Below are positions 1 to 10,398 of a stretch of DNA of 64,000 bases, piece after piece (within the stretch, counting starts at the first letter, position 1; each line of letters opens with the position of its first letter). The notes beneath the pieces were generated by a model. The model did not search any database. It had not been told where the DNA came from and worked only from the letters and a program-made list of their open reading frames with translations. Source of the stretch: Clostridiaceae bacterium (GTDB lineage Bacteria; Bacillota; Clostridia; Oscillospirales; QAMX01); the NCBI GenBank assembly GCA_018384365.1, contig JAHAYX010000054.1, positions 83,316 to 147,315 of the forward strand. Reading direction: 5' to 3'. Both the position numbers and the translations under genes were made by a program.

Positions 1-1
1 C

Positions 2-313
2 ATTATTGTAACGTCGCCGCAGGAGCTTGTTTCCATGATCGTCGGCAAGGCTGTGCGTATGGCGGAATTGATGAATATTCCGATTATTGGCCTGGTTGAG
101 AACATGAGCTATCTGAAGTGCCCGGACTGCGGGAAGGAAATCCGCCCGTTCGGCGACAGCCATATTGATTCGATCGCGGAATCCCACGGACTGCAGGTGC
201 TTGCCAAGCTGCCGATCAATCCCGAATTTGCGAAGGTCTGCGACGCCGGACTGGTTGAACTCTTTGAGGGAGACTATTTTGAACCGGTTGCCGACGCAAT
301 TGAAAAACTGTAA
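2..313 (+). CDS. Mrp/NBP35-family P-loop ATPase (Fe-S carrier), C-terminal part, truncated by window start
   Basis: Frame open from base 2; ...IPIIGLVENMSYLKCPDCGKEIRPFG... is the typical Mrp/ApbC C-terminal region with CPxC. Confidence 0.9.
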   Translation: MIVTSPQELVSMIVGKAVRMAELMNIPIIGLVENMSYLKCPDCGKEIRPFGDSHIDSIAESHGLQVLAKLPINPEFAKVCDAGLVELFEGDYFEPVADAIEKL

Positions 314-318
314 TGATA

Positions 319-361
319 AAAAAGGACCCCGGATATCCGTATCCGGGGTCCTTTTTGTTTT
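319..361 (+). terminator. Intrinsic terminator
   Basis: GGACCCCGGATA-tccg-TATCCGGGGTCC stem followed by T-run; A-run on the other side, so possibly bidirectional. Confidence 0.9.
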
Positions 362-363
362 TT

Positions 364-1308
364 CTAATTCAAGGCGCGCGCAAGTGCCTGGGCGTTTTCG
401 GTCATGACGTCGATATAAGTCACCTGGCCGAACTCACGGTCGCTGACATTGTGAAACGAGTTGAACATCAGGATTCCCGCGCCGGTTTCCTCACTGATTG
501 TCTGCGGCAGGGAGGAAAGCGAATAGGGCACGCTGAACACGAAGGGAATTTCCTCTTCCCGGATCTTGTCAATCAGGAAGGCAACGGTGGCCGCGCTGGG
601 CTCCGTCTGCGAGGAACAGCCGGGGAATGCGGCATAATAGGTAAGGCCGTATTCTTCCGTAAAATAACGCGCGGGGAAACGGTCGGCAAACACAACTGTT
701 GTGCGTTTTGCATTTGCCGCAATCTCCCGGAAGCGGGCATCCAGCTCTTCCAGCGCGGAGAGAAATTCCGCGGTATTTTCTTCATACGTCTCCGCGTTTT
801 CCGGATCGGCTTTCGTCAGGGTATCACACAGGGAACCGGCAATCTGCATGACGTTGACCGGGGAGAGCCACACGTGTTCGTCATATTCTTCGGATGTCTC
901 TCCGTGCGCATGGTCTTCGGTTTCAACTTCCATGCCTTCAACGGTCTCTTCCTCCAGCAGCGTGACACAGTCCATCATGCGGATGATGCGCATACTGTCA
1001 TTTTCAACGCTTTTCAGCAGCTCATCCACCCAAACGTCGCTTTCGCCGCCGTTATAAATAAAAATATCGCAGTTTTCGATATCAATCATGTTCTGCGGCG
1101 TGGGTTCATATTCGTGCGGATCAATGCCGGGACGGGTCAGCATACGGATTTGCACCCCTTCTCCGGCCACCTGCCGCGCAAAGTCATATGCCGGATAGGC
1201 GGACACGACAATGCGGAGTCCGTCCTCTTCTGTTCCGGCGTTCTGCGCAGTGCAGCCGGTGCAGAAAATCACGAGCATCAGCACGAGTGCCATCCAGAGT
1301 TTGCGCAT
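364..1308 (-). CDS. Metal ABC transporter substrate-binding lipoprotein (ZnuA/AdcA/TroA type)
   Basis: Lipobox (VIFCTGC), PHEYEPTPQNM, His/acid-rich loop (DHAHGETSEEYDEHVWLSP); start set at MRKLWMALV with GGAGG upstream. Confidence 0.88.
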   Translation of the reverse strand: MRKLWMALVLMLVIFCTGCTAQNAGTEEDGLRIVVSAYPAYDFARQVAGEGVQIRMLTRPGIDPHEYEPTPQNMIDIENCDIFIYNGGESDVWVDELLKSVENDSMRIIRMMDCVTLLEEETVEGMEVETEDHAHGETSEEYDEHVWLSPVNVMQIAGSLCDTLTKADPENAETYEENTAEFLSALEELDARFREIAANAKRTTVVFADRFPARYFTEEYGLTYYAAFPGCSSQTEPSAATVAFLIDKIREEEIPFVFSVPYSLSSLPQTISEETGAGILMFNSFHNVSDREFGQVTYIDVMTENAQALARALN

Positions 1309-1325
1309 GGGAAGCCTCCTAAAAA

Positions 1326-1373
1326 CGAGAATCATTTTCAAATTATCATACAGCAAAGGAAACGAAATGTCAA
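1326..1373 (-). promoter_or_regulatory. Promoter plus Fur-family-like operator of the metal-binding lipoprotein
   Basis: Minus strand TTGACA-17-TATGAT followed by TGAAAATGATTCTCG, a partial match to the 7-1-7 Fur/Zur/PerR consensus TGATAATNATTATCA, overlapping the predicted start site. Confidence 0.6.
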
Positions 1374-1451
1374 GCAATATTCCGGCGCGGACGCAGCAAA
1401 AAAGTCACGGCGCAAAGGATTCGCACCGTGACCCGTCGGGGAAAATTCGCA

Positions 1452-2261
1452 TTATTGGATTCCGTTTTGGAGAAAGGCCAGATAGGTATTGATGGTTTCC
1501 CAGTCCAGATGGTCCGGATGCATGCAGGGGGACTCCAAAGACATGGTTCCCTGATACTGCACGCGCTTCAAATGCGCAAAAAACGCGGGGTAGTCCACAT
1601 CGCCGCGGCCCGGCGCAGGAATGGGGTAGAGGGCCTTCCAGTCGCCCTTTTCGCCGTGGAAGTCGCTGATGTGCAGGTGTCGGACAGCGCCCTGCCAGAG
1701 CTCGGCGGCGGCACACTCCGCCTCCAGCTCCCGGTGAAACTGCGCGGGGCGGGTGTCAATGGTAAAGCCGATGCCGGGTTCGAGCCGGAGCAGGTCCCGG
1801 AAGTGCGCAAGCGGCGAACCATATACGCAGCAGCAGTTTTCGCAGAGCATATCGAGCCCATAGGAAAGTGCGGTTTCCCGCAGCAGCAGAACGCGCGCAT
1901 ACAGCCGCTCGAGATAGCGATCGGAATCCGGAATGCCCCAGATGTGCGTGACGACCTTTTGGGCGCCGATTGCACAGGCTGTTTCCAGATTGACCTTCCA
2001 TTTGTCCAGACATGCGCCGAATTCGCTGTCCGGTGCGGAACTGATCTGATCGCCGATGGCCTTGTCCGCGTGCAGAACGGGGAAGCGCAGACCGCTGGAC
2101 CGCAGTTCCGCAGTCATTTCTCCGAGTTTGTCATACCACATCGGGAACAGCATGAGTTCAAACCCGTCGCAGTGGATGTGATGGCCGTTTTCGGTCAGCA
2201 GATGATAATTGCCGCCATTCATGCGGCCCAGAAAAACGCCGGTTGAGCAATAAATCTCCAT
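1452..2261 (-). CDS. Sugar phosphate isomerase/epimerase family TIM-barrel protein
   Basis: AP-endonuclease-2-like motifs (CENCCC, HLHISDFHG, PGRGDVDYPAFF); start at MEIYCSTGVF. Confidence 0.75.
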   Translation of the reverse strand: MEIYCSTGVFLGRMNGGNYHLLTENGHHIHCDGFELMLFPMWYDKLGEMTAELRSSGLRFPVLHADKAIGDQISSAPDSEFGACLDKWKVNLETACAIGAQKVVTHIWGIPDSDRYLERLYARVLLLRETALSYGLDMLCENCCCVYGSPLAHFRDLLRLEPGIGFTIDTRPAQFHRELEAECAAAELWQGAVRHLHISDFHGEKGDWKALYPIPAPGRGDVDYPAFFAHLKRVQYQGTMSLESPCMHPDHLDWETINTYLAFLQNGIQ

Positions 2262-2342
2262 GGAACACCTCGTATCACAATGGGATTTATTATACGCCGA
2301 AAAAATGCCGAATTCAAGGACCGAAACCGTAGTTTTCAACGC

Positions 2343-2371
2343 TTGACAAACAAATGTTCGTGCTGTATAAT
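2343..2371 (+). promoter_or_regulatory. uvrBA promoter with LexA/DinR-like box in the spacer
   Basis: TTGACA (2343-2348), 17-nt spacer, TATAAT (2366-2371); CAAACAAATGTTCG (2347-2360) reads CGAACATTTGTTTG on the minus strand, close to the Gram-positive SOS box CGAACRNRYGTTYC. Confidence 0.75.
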
Positions 2372-2400
2372 ACTTAGGATGCAAATGGGGAGGGCGACGT

Positions 2401-4401
2401 ATGCCGAAATTTGAGGTTGTGAGCAAATATGAGCCGGCGGGCGATCAGCCAAAGGCAATTGATGCACTGTCACTCGGTGTTGAGATGGGGCTGGACGAGC
2501 AAACGCTGCTTGGCGTCACCGGTTCCGGTAAAACCTACACCATCGCAAAGGTGATCGAACGCGTCCAGCGTCCGAAGCTGGTGCTTGCGCACAACAAGAC
2601 GCTGGCTGCGCAGCTTTGCTCCGAGTTCCGGGAACTTTTTCCGAACAACGCGGTGGAATACTTTGTGTCCTATTACGACTATTACCAGCCGGAGGCCTAC
2701 ATCCCCTCTACCGATACCTATATAGAAAAGGATTCCTCCATCAATGATGAGATAGACCGGCTGCGCCATTCGGCAACCAGCGCGCTTTTCGAGCGCCGCG
2801 ACGTGATTATCATTGCATCAGTCTCCTGTATTTATTCGCTCGGTGATCCGCAGGAATATACGACACTGGGGATTTCCATGCGGCCCGGCATGGCGTTTGG
2901 CCGGGATAATCTGTTAAAGCGCCTGACGGCAATCCAGTACGAGCGCAACGATATGAACTTTGTTCGTAATACCTTCCGCGTGCGCGGAGATACGGTGGAG
3001 ATCTTCCCGTCCTATGCCACGCAGACCGCGCTGCGCGTGGAGTTCTTCGGAGATGAGATTGACCGCATCAGCGAAATCCATGTGCTGACCGGCCAGGTGG
3101 AGCGCCGCCTGAACCATGCGATTCTGTTCCCGGCTTCGCACTATGTTTCGTCCCCCGAGAAGCTCGAAGGGGCGATACAGGAGATTCAGCGCGAACTGGA
3201 GGAGCGGGAACGCTGGTTCCGCGAAAACGATAAGTTGATCGAGGCGCAGCGCATCCACGAACGGACGATGTATGACTGTGAAATGCTCAGCGAGATCGGC
3301 TTCTGCTCCGGTATTGAGAATTACTCGCGCGTAATCTCCGGGCGCGAGCCGGGCAGCGCGCCTTATACGCTGCTCGATTACTTCCCAAAGGATTTCCTGC
3401 TTGTCGTGGACGAGTCGCACGTAACGCTGCCGCAGGTGCGCGGGATGTATGCCGGCGACCACGCGCGTAAGCAGTCGCTGATTGATTATGGCTTCCGTCT
3501 GCCCAGCGCATTTGATAACCGCCCGCTCAATTTTGAGGAATTTGAGGAAAAAATCAATCAGGTGATCTATGTCAGCGCAACGCCCGGCGATTATGAACTG
3601 GAACGGTCCGGACAGGTTGTGGAGCAGGTGATCCGCCCGACGGGTCTTGTGGATCCGGAGGTGATTGTCCGGCCGGTTACGAATCAGGTGGACGATCTGA
3701 TCGGCGAGCTGAATGCCTGCATCGCGCGCGGCAGCCGCGCACTGGTTACCACTCTGACGGTGAAAACCACCGAGGATTTGACGGCATATCTGATGAATGT
3801 CGGCATCAAGGCGAAATATATCAACCACCAGATCGAAACGATCGAGCGCATGAAGCTGATCCGCGAACTGCGTATGGGTGAAGTCGACGTTCTCGTCGGT
3901 GTAAACCTGCTGCGAGAGGGTCTGGATATGCCGGAGGTTGATCTGGTGGCCATTCTGGACGCCGACCGCGAAGGCTTCCTGCGTTCGGGCCGCTCCATGA
4001 TCCAGATTATCGGACGTGCAGCGCGAAATGCAAACGGCCGCGTGATTATGTATGCGGATACCATCACGGATTCCATGCGCTATGCGATTGACGAGACGAA
4101 CCGCCGCCGCAAGCTCCAGATGGAGTATAACGAAGCGCACGGCATCACGCCGAAAACGATCGTCAAGGATGTGTATGACCTGATTGAAATCACGGCTTCC
4201 GATGACAAGGAGGAGCCGGAACGTCAGATGACCGGGCGCGAACGCACGGCGTTGATTGAAAAACTGCGCCGGAACATGAAGAACGCGGCAAAGATGCTGG
4301 AATTTGAATACGCTGCGCAGCTGCGCGACCGGATCGCGGAGTTGGAACGCGAAAACGTTTCCGTAAAAACCACGAGAGACAGGGAAAGGCAGAAATCATG
4401 A
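2401..4401 (+). CDS. uvrB: Excinuclease ABC subunit UvrB
   Basis: [21 protein letters not shown]..., [30 protein letters not shown]-terminal UVR motif; full-length 666 aa. Confidence 0.99.
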   Translation: MPKFEVVSKYEPAGDQPKAIDALSLGVEMGLDEQTLLGVTGSGKTYTIAKVIERVQRPKLVLAHNKTLAAQLCSEFRELFPNNAVEYFVSYYDYYQPEAYIPSTDTYIEKDSSINDEIDRLRHSATSALFERRDVIIIASVSCIYSLGDPQEYTTLGISMRPGMAFGRDNLLKRLTAIQYERNDMNFVRNTFRVRGDTVEIFPSYATQTALRVEFFGDEIDRISEIHVLTGQVERRLNHAILFPASHYVSSPEKLEGAIQEIQRELEERERWFRENDKLIEAQRIHERTMYDCEMLSEIGFCSGIENYSRVISGREPGSAPYTLLDYFPKDFLLVVDESHVTLPQVRGMYAGDHARKQSLIDYGFRLPSAFDNRPLNFEEFEEKINQVIYVSATPGDYELERSGQVVEQVIRPTGLVDPEVIVRPVTNQVDDLIGELNACIARGSRALVTTLTVKTTEDLTAYLMNVGIKAKYINHQIETIERMKLIRELRMGEVDVLVGVNLLREGLDMPEVDLVAILDADREGFLRSGRSMIQIIGRAARNANGRVIMYADTITDSMRYAIDETNRRRKLQMEYNEAHGITPKTIVKDVYDLIEITASDDKEEPERQMTGRERTALIEKLRRNMKNAAKMLEFEYAAQLRDRIAELERENVSVKTTRDRERQKS

Positions 4402-7217
4402 CGGAACATATTTATGTAAAAGGCGCGAGAGAGCATAATCTGAAAAATATCGACGTGGAGATCCCGCGCGATAAGCTCGTGGTATTCACAGGGCTTTCCG
4501 GCTCCGGAAAGTCGAGCCTGGCGTTTGATACGATTTACGCCGAGGGCCAGCGCCGCTATGTGGAATCACTTTCCGCATACGCACGGCAGTTTCTGGGGCT
4601 GATGGAAAAGCCGGATGTGGATTATATTGAAGGACTGTCGCCCGCCATTTCTATTGACCAGAAAACAACCTCCAAAAACCCGCGCTCCACGGTGGGAACG
4701 GTGACGGAGATCTACGATTACCTGCGTTTGCTCTGGGCGCGCATCGGTGTGCCGCACTGCCCGAAGTGCGGCAAGGAAATCCGCCAGCAGAGCATAGATC
4801 AGATCATCGACCAGCTGCTCTCGCTGGGCGAGGGAACGCGCCTTTCCGTACTTGCTCCGGTTGTCCGCGCGCGAAAGGGCGAGCATACGAAGATTTTTGA
4901 GGACGCACGACGCTCGGGTTATGTCCGTGCCCGCGTGGACGGCAATGTTTATGACCTTTCGGAAGAAATCAAGCTGGAAAAGAACAAAAAACACTCCATT
5001 GAGATCGTTGTGGACCGTATCGTGATTCGCGACGACGCGCGTTCGCGTCTGACGGACTCCATCGAGGTGGCGGCAAAACTCTCCGGCGGACTGGTGATGG
5101 CGGATGTCGTGGACGGCGAGACGATCCTTTTTTCGCAGAGCTATGCCTGTCCGGACTGCGGCATTTCCATCGAAGAAATGTCGCCGCGCGCTTTTTCCTT
5201 CAACAATCCCTACGGCGCCTGTCCGACCTGTACGGGACTTGGTATGCAGCAGAAGATCGATCCGGATCTGATTATTTCCAAGCCGGAGCTCTCTATCAAA
5301 GATGGCGCCATCAAAGCGATCGGCTGGTCGATCAGCGACCCGGACAGCGGTGCTGCCTGTATGATCCGCGCCCTTTCGGAACGGTATGGCTTCCCGCTGG
5401 ACGTGCCTGTGCGCGATTTGCCGGAGGAAACCATCCGGCTGCTGCTTTATGGCAACAAAGGCGAAAAAATCGCCGTGAAATACCCGAACCTGAAACGGCC
5501 GATCATGCAGGCCTTTGAGGGCATTATTCCGAATCTCGAACGCCGCTACCAGTACACGGGAAGCGAGTCGATGAAAGCGGAATATGAGGAGTATATGAGC
5601 GAAATCCCCTGCCCGGACTGCGGCGGAAAGCGTTTGAAAAAAGAAGTACTGGCCGTTACGGTTGGCGGCAAGAATATTTACGAATACTGCACTATGCCCA
5701 TCACGGAGGCAAAGGAGTTTGTCGAAAATCTGACGCTGACGCCCAAGGAAGAAATGATTGCGCACCGCATTATCAAGGAAATTCGGGAGCGTTTGGGCTT
5801 TTTGCAGAGCGTCGGCCTGGAATACCTGACGTTGTCGCGCTCCGCGGGAAGTTTGTCGGGCGGTGAAAGCCAGCGTATCCGGCTTGCCACGCAGATTGGT
5901 TCGTCCCTGATGGGGGTGCTGTATATTCTGGACGAGCCGTCCATTGGTCTGCACCAGCGGGACAATCAGAAACTGCTTGCCACGCTGAAACGTCTGCGTG
6001 ATATCGGCAATACGCTGGTCGTGGTTGAACACGATGAGGATACCATGTATGCCGCGGACTATATCGTGGACATCGGCCCGGGCGCGGGCGTACACGGCGG
6101 CGAGGTGGTGTGCACCGGCACGGTGGAGGATATCAAAGCGTGCCCGAACTCGCTGACGGGTCTTTATCTGAGCGGCCAGCGCCATATCGATCTGCCGGAA
6201 AAACGCCGCGAGGGCAACGGCCACAGCATCGTGATCCGCGGCGCGAGGGAAAATAACCTCAAGGACATTGATGCGGAGATCAAATTGGGGACACTGACCT
6301 GCGTGACCGGCGTTTCCGGCTCCGGAAAATCGTCGCTGATTAACGAAATCCTGTATAAAAGTCTTGCCTACGAGCTCAACGGCGCACGACAGCATCCCGG
6401 AAAGCATGACCGCATCGAGGGAATCGAGCATCTGGACAAAATCATCAATATTGATCAGTCGCCGATCGGACGTACGCCGCGTTCGAATCCTGCAACCTAC
6501 ACGGGCGTGTTCGGTGACATTCGAGAGCTCTTTGCGCGCACGCAGGACGCAAAAATGCGCGGGTATGGCCCGGGACGCTTTTCGTTCAATGTGCGCGGCG
6601 GACGCTGTGAATCCTGCTCCGGCGATGGCCTTTTGAAGATTGAAATGCACTTCCTGCCGGATATTTACGTGCCCTGTGATGTCTGCCACGGCATGCGCTA
6701 TAACCGGGAAACGCTGGAAGTACGCTATAAGGATAAAAATATTTACGAAGTGCTGGACATGACGGTGGATGAGGCACTGCCGTTTTTTGAAAATGTGCCA
6801 AAAATTTACCGCAAGATCAAAACACTCGCGGAGGTTGGCCTGGGCTATATCAAGCTGGGTCAGCCCTCCACAACGCTTTCCGGCGGTGAAGCGCAGCGCG
6901 TGAAACTGGCGACAGAGCTGTCGCGCCGCGCAACGGGGCGCACGATTTATGTGCTGGACGAGCCGACGACCGGCCTGCACGTCGCGGATGTGCATAAGCT
7001 GATTGATGTGCTCAATGCGCTTGTGGATGCGGGGAATACGGTGGTCGTGATCGAGCACAATATGGAAGTCATCAAGATTGCGGACCGTATCATCGATCTG
7101 GGCCCGGAGGGCGGAAACCGCGGCGGCACGATTGTGGCCTGCGGTACGCCGGAAGAGGTCGCAGCCTGCGAGGCATCGTATACGGGACAGTTCTTAAAGC
7201 CCTTTTTAAAACGATAA
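4398..7217 (+). CDS. uvrA: Excinuclease ABC subunit UvrA
   Basis: Two ABC domains, Zn-binding CPxC motifs, [15 protein letters not shown] overlap with uvrB; 939 aa. Confidence 0.99.
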   Translation: MTEHIYVKGAREHNLKNIDVEIPRDKLVVFTGLSGSGKSSLAFDTIYAEGQRRYVESLSAYARQFLGLMEKPDVDYIEGLSPAISIDQKTTSKNPRSTVGTVTEIYDYLRLLWARIGVPHCPKCGKEIRQQSIDQIIDQLLSLGEGTRLSVLAPVVRARKGEHTKIFEDARRSGYVRARVDGNVYDLSEEIKLEKNKKHSIEIVVDRIVIRDDARSRLTDSIEVAAKLSGGLVMADVVDGETILFSQSYACPDCGISIEEMSPRAFSFNNPYGACPTCTGLGMQQKIDPDLIISKPELSIKDGAIKAIGWSISDPDSGAACMIRALSERYGFPLDVPVRDLPEETIRLLLYGNKGEKIAVKYPNLKRPIMQAFEGIIPNLERRYQYTGSESMKAEYEEYMSEIPCPDCGGKRLKKEVLAVTVGGKNIYEYCTMPITEAKEFVENLTLTPKEEMIAHRIIKEIRERLGFLQSVGLEYLTLSRSAGSLSGGESQRIRLATQIGSSLMGVLYILDEPSIGLHQRDNQKLLATLKRLRDIGNTLVVVEHDEDTMYAADYIVDIGPGAGVHGGEVVCTGTVEDIKACPNSLTGLYLSGQRHIDLPEKRREGNGHSIVIRGARENNLKDIDAEIKLGTLTCVTGVSGSGKSSLINEILYKSLAYELNGARQHPGKHDRIEGIEHLDKIINIDQSPIGRTPRSNPATYTGVFGDIRELFARTQDAKMRGYGPGRFSFNVRGGRCESCSGDGLLKIEMHFLPDIYVPCDVCHGMRYNRETLEVRYKDKNIYEVLDMTVDEALPFFENVPKIYRKIKTLAEVGLGYIKLGQPSTTLSGGEAQRVKLATELSRRATGRTIYVLDEPTTGLHVADVHKLIDVLNALVDAGNTVVVIEHNMEVIKIADRIIDLGPEGGNRGGTIVACGTPEEVAACEASYTGQFLKPFLKR

Positions 7218-7230
7218 CGCCGGAGGTTTT

Positions 7231-7779
7231 ATGAAAAACGAGTATCTGGATATGTTTTGCACGTTTGCCCGCATTGGCGGGCTGACGTTTGGCGGCGGTT
7301 ATGCGATGCTGCCGATCCTGCAGCGCGAAGTGGTGGAAAAACGCGGCTGGGCCACGGAAAACGAACTCTCCGATTACTATGCAATCGGCCAGTGTACTCC
7401 GGGCATTATCGCCGTCAATGTAGCAACCTTTATCGGAAACAAGCGCAAGGGAATTCTGGGCGGCATCACGGCCACGCTGGGCGTGGTTTTCCCGTCGCTG
7501 GTCATCATCACACTGATTGCGGCGTTTTTGCAGAATTTTGCGGATCTGGAGATCGTCAAGCATGCCTTCGCCGGTGTGCGCGTCGGCGTTTGTGTGCTGG
7601 TATTCAACGCAGTGGTGAAGCTGTGGAAGAAAGCCGTGATCGACATTCCGGCGTTTGTGATTTTTGCGATCGTGCTGCTTTTGATGGTGTTCCTGGATAT
7701 TTCCCCGGTTCTGCTCGTTATCGGCGCCGGAATTGCCGGTGTGATCGTGCAGGGAACCAGAAAGGCGGTGCGTAAATGA
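7231..7779 (+). CDS. Chromate transporter family protein (short-chain CHR, subunit 1)
   Basis: FARIGGLTFGGGYAMLPILQREVVEKRGW..., YAIGQCTPGIIAVNVATFIG. Confidence 0.92.
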   Translation: MKNEYLDMFCTFARIGGLTFGGGYAMLPILQREVVEKRGWATENELSDYYAIGQCTPGIIAVNVATFIGNKRKGILGGITATLGVVFPSLVIITLIAAFLQNFADLEIVKHAFAGVRVGVCVLVFNAVVKLWKKAVIDIPAFVIFAIVLLLMVFLDISPVLLVIGAGIAGVIVQGTRKAVRK

Positions 7780-8339
7780 TTTATCTGCAGCTTTTCTATG
7801 AGTTTTTCAAAACGGGCCTTTTTGCCGTGGGCGGCGGACTGGCAACGCTGCCGTTTTTGTATAATCTCTCGGACAAAACCGGCTGGTTTACGTATGAGCA
7901 GCTGGCGGACATGGTGGCAATCTCCGAGTCCACCCCCGGACCGATCGGCGTCAACATGGCAACCTATGTGGGATTTGAAACGGCGGGGATTCTGGGCGCC
8001 GTGGTTGCAACACTGGGACTGATCGCACCGGCGATTGTCATTATTGTGATTGTCGCGGGATTTTTAAAGAAATTCCAGGATAATCAGTATGTGCAGAACG
8101 TTTTCTATGGCCTTCGTCCTGCTTCGGTCGGTCTGATTGCGGCGGCTTTCGTGTCTGTGCTGACGATGTCTGTGATCCGGGTGGATCTTTTTCGGGCCTC
8201 GGGTGTGTGGACGGACCTGTTCAGCATCAAGGCGATCCTGTTGGCGGCCGTGGTGTATGTGTTGACCAACAAAACCAAATGGCACCCGGCATTTTTCCTG
8301 CTGGGTTCGGCGATTGTCGGCGTGATCTTCAAGTTTTAG
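7776..8339 (+). CDS. Chromate transporter family protein (short-chain CHR, subunit 2)
   Basis: FFKTGLFAVGGGLATLPFLYNLS..., ISESTPGPIGVNMATYVG; ATGA overlap with the preceding CHR gene. Confidence 0.92.
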   Translation: MIYLQLFYEFFKTGLFAVGGGLATLPFLYNLSDKTGWFTYEQLADMVAISESTPGPIGVNMATYVGFETAGILGAVVATLGLIAPAIVIIVIVAGFLKKFQDNQYVQNVFYGLRPASVGLIAAAFVSVLTMSVIRVDLFRASGVWTDLFSIKAILLAAVVYVLTNKTKWHPAFFLLGSAIVGVIFKF

Positions 8340-8372
8340 GGAAAAACGGCGCGCAGCGCCTGATAGAAACGG

Positions 8373-8424
8373 AAAAAAGCACCGCAGGCCGGGAAGCCGC
8401 GCTTCCTGTCTTGCGGTGCTTTTG
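8373..8424. terminator. Bidirectional terminator between convergent genes
   Basis: AAAAGCACCGCA...TGCGGTGCTTTT. Confidence 0.85.
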
Positions 8425-8437
8425 CTTATTTGGATTT

Positions 8438-9223
8438 TCAGCGAATGGACGCGGTAATGCCGGAGAGATCGTCAAAAACGTAGTCCGGTTTGACCGCGGA
8501 TTTTGCAAGATCTTCGGTTGTGGACTCTCCTGAGAGAACCAGAATGCTTGTGATACCGGCATTGACGCCCACGGCAATATCCGTATAGAGCCGGTCGCCC
8601 ACCATGGCGATGTCCTCATGCCGCAGACCGTATTTTTCGCACAGCGCGTCGATGATTCCGCGGTTCGGTTTTCCGACAATGTAATCCGGCCTGCGCCCGG
8701 TGGACGCTTCGACCAGCGCGAGCATGGAGCCGACGTCGGGAATGAAGCCGCCGTCCGTCGGGCAGTTAAAATCCGGATGTGTGGCGATAAACGGCGTGCC
8801 GTAACGCACAAAATCGCAGAGCTTCCGAAGTTTCTCATAGGTCAGATCGGTATCAAAGCCCAATACGGCGTAATCAATGTCCTGATCCGTCAGGACGAAG
8901 CCTGCCTCCCGGAATTCTTCCTCCAGCGAGGGCGTGCCAAGCAGGTAAATCCGCGCGCCCGGCTTTTGCTTGTTCAAATAAATGGTCGTGGCCTCACCGG
9001 AAGTGAAAACGCCGTCCGGTTCCACGGGAATCCCCATTTTTTCAAGATGCGCAAGATAGGCATAGCGGTTTCTGGTGCAGTTGTTCGTCAGAAAAATATA
9101 GTGCTTTCCCTGCTCCTTCAAAAGCGAGAGAAAGGGAAGCGTGCAGTCAAAGACGCGGTCCCCCAGGTAAATGGTGCCGTCCATGTCGAGCAAAAAAAGC
9201 GAGATATCGCGTAAATCTTTCAT
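8438..9223 (-). CDS. HAD-IIA family hydrolase (NagD/p-nitrophenylphosphatase type)
   Basis: FLLDMDGTIYLGDRVFD, FLTNNCTRN, VGKPNRGI, MVGDRLYTDI. Confidence 0.93.
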   Translation of the reverse strand: MKDLRDISLFLLDMDGTIYLGDRVFDCTLPFLSLLKEQGKHYIFLTNNCTRNRYAYLAHLEKMGIPVEPDGVFTSGEATTIYLNKQKPGARIYLLGTPSLEEEFREAGFVLTDQDIDYAVLGFDTDLTYEKLRKLCDFVRYGTPFIATHPDFNCPTDGGFIPDVGSMLALVEASTGRRPDYIVGKPNRGIIDALCEKYGLRHEDIAMVGDRLYTDIAVGVNAGITSILVLSGESTTEDLAKSAVKPDYVFDDLSGITASIR

Positions 9224-9277
9224 GAAATCCTCCGTATAGTTTGTCCGTATCGATTGTACCGTAAGGCGCAGGCGGTG

Positions 9278-10318
9278 TCAAGTGCGCGTGCGCAGATAAC
9301 TGCCGAGCAGACGATAGGCCACGGCGGCACAGGGAACGGCGAGAAAGGCGCCGGCTGTACCCAAAATGCGTGCGCCAAGCAGGACGGACAGCATTGTCCA
9401 GACGGCGGGAAGTCCAACGCTTGTGCCGACAATACGCGGGGAAATCAGATTGTTATCCAGCTGCTGCAGCGCCAGGATAAAGACGGCAAACCAGACGGCT
9501 TTGACCGGGTCGATGACCACCAGCAGCAGGACACAGGGAACGACCCCCAGAAGCGGGCCAAGGAAAGGAATCAGATTGCTGACGCCGGAGATGAGGGAAA
9601 GCAGCGGCGCATAGGGAATACCCGAAAGCAGGAGCCCGACAAGACAAAGCACGGTTAAAATGGCGGATTCGATCACGCGGCCGCTGATATACCGGGAAAA
9701 GATTTCGTTTGATGTACCGAAAAGGGTGCGCAGCTGCTGATATACTTTTGCAGGAAGGCAGGCGGAAAACAGTTTTCTGCACTGCGAAAGAATGAGGCTT
9801 TTGCAGCAAAGCAAGTAGATAAAAGAGACGAGGGCTGTGAAAATATCGGACACGGAGGCGGCAACTGCGCCGCCCATATGCCGCGTCAGGCGCCAGGCTT
9901 CGGAGAGCAGTCCGTTTCCCGCAGCTTTCAGCTGCTCCAGGAAAGCGGCGCCCTGCTGCGACACAAAACGGCGCACTGCATCCGGGATGGGGAGGCGATC
10001 GAGGGAGGAAATCAGCGCTGCCCAGTATCCGGGCAGACGCGCAGAGAGCAGTCCGGCGCTTTCGGTAATCCGGGGAACGAGGAGCGCCGCAAAGAGAAAG
10101 GTAAACGATAAAGTGCCGAGCAGCGCAGCGGATACGGCAAGCGCACGCCGCAGCTGTACGCGGCGGACGCCGGAAAACAGTCGTTCACAGCAGCGCGTAG
10201 GCATATCCAGAATGTAGGCAATAGCGGCTCCTGCCAGAAAGGGGGCAAATGTCCTGCGAAAGGCAATCAGTACGGCCAAGAATACGGCCGCCGGTACGAG
10301 ATATCTGCGTTTTGACAT
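9278..10318 (-). CDS. AI-2E family transporter (putative permease)
   Basis: Multiple TM segments, SGVSNLIPFLGPLLGVVPC, QQLDNNLISPRIVG, typical AI-2E/YtvI. Confidence 0.92.
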   Translation of the reverse strand: MSKRRYLVPAAVFLAVLIAFRRTFAPFLAGAAIAYILDMPTRCCERLFSGVRRVQLRRALAVSAALLGTLSFTFLFAALLVPRITESAGLLSARLPGYWAALISSLDRLPIPDAVRRFVSQQGAAFLEQLKAAGNGLLSEAWRLTRHMGGAVAASVSDIFTALVSFIYLLCCKSLILSQCRKLFSACLPAKVYQQLRTLFGTSNEIFSRYISGRVIESAILTVLCLVGLLLSGIPYAPLLSLISGVSNLIPFLGPLLGVVPCVLLLVVIDPVKAVWFAVFILALQQLDNNLISPRIVGTSVGLPAVWTMLSVLLGARILGTAGAFLAVPCAAVAYRLLGSYLRTRT

Positions 10319-10398
10319 GCTTCCTCCCCAATAGACGGAATTTCCTTCCCCGCTTGCATAAAACTTTTGAATACGGTATACTGGTTCGGGTGATTAAT

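Noticed and set aside
313-1431. 372-aa plus-strand ORF over the metal-binding lipoprotein
   Set aside because: Begins in a terminator and is antisense to a lipoprotein with clear lipobox and metal-binding motifs.
4566-7058. 830-aa minus-strand ORF opposite uvrA
   Set aside because: Exactly antisense to a fully convincing UvrA; composition (His/Arg/Gln-rich, no recognisable motif) fits a shadow frame caused by GC-biased third positions.
7231-8339. Split chromate transporter genes as a frameshifted pseudogene
   Set aside because: Both halves have their own start, an ATGA overlap and intact motifs, consistent with the known two-gene short-chain CHR arrangement.
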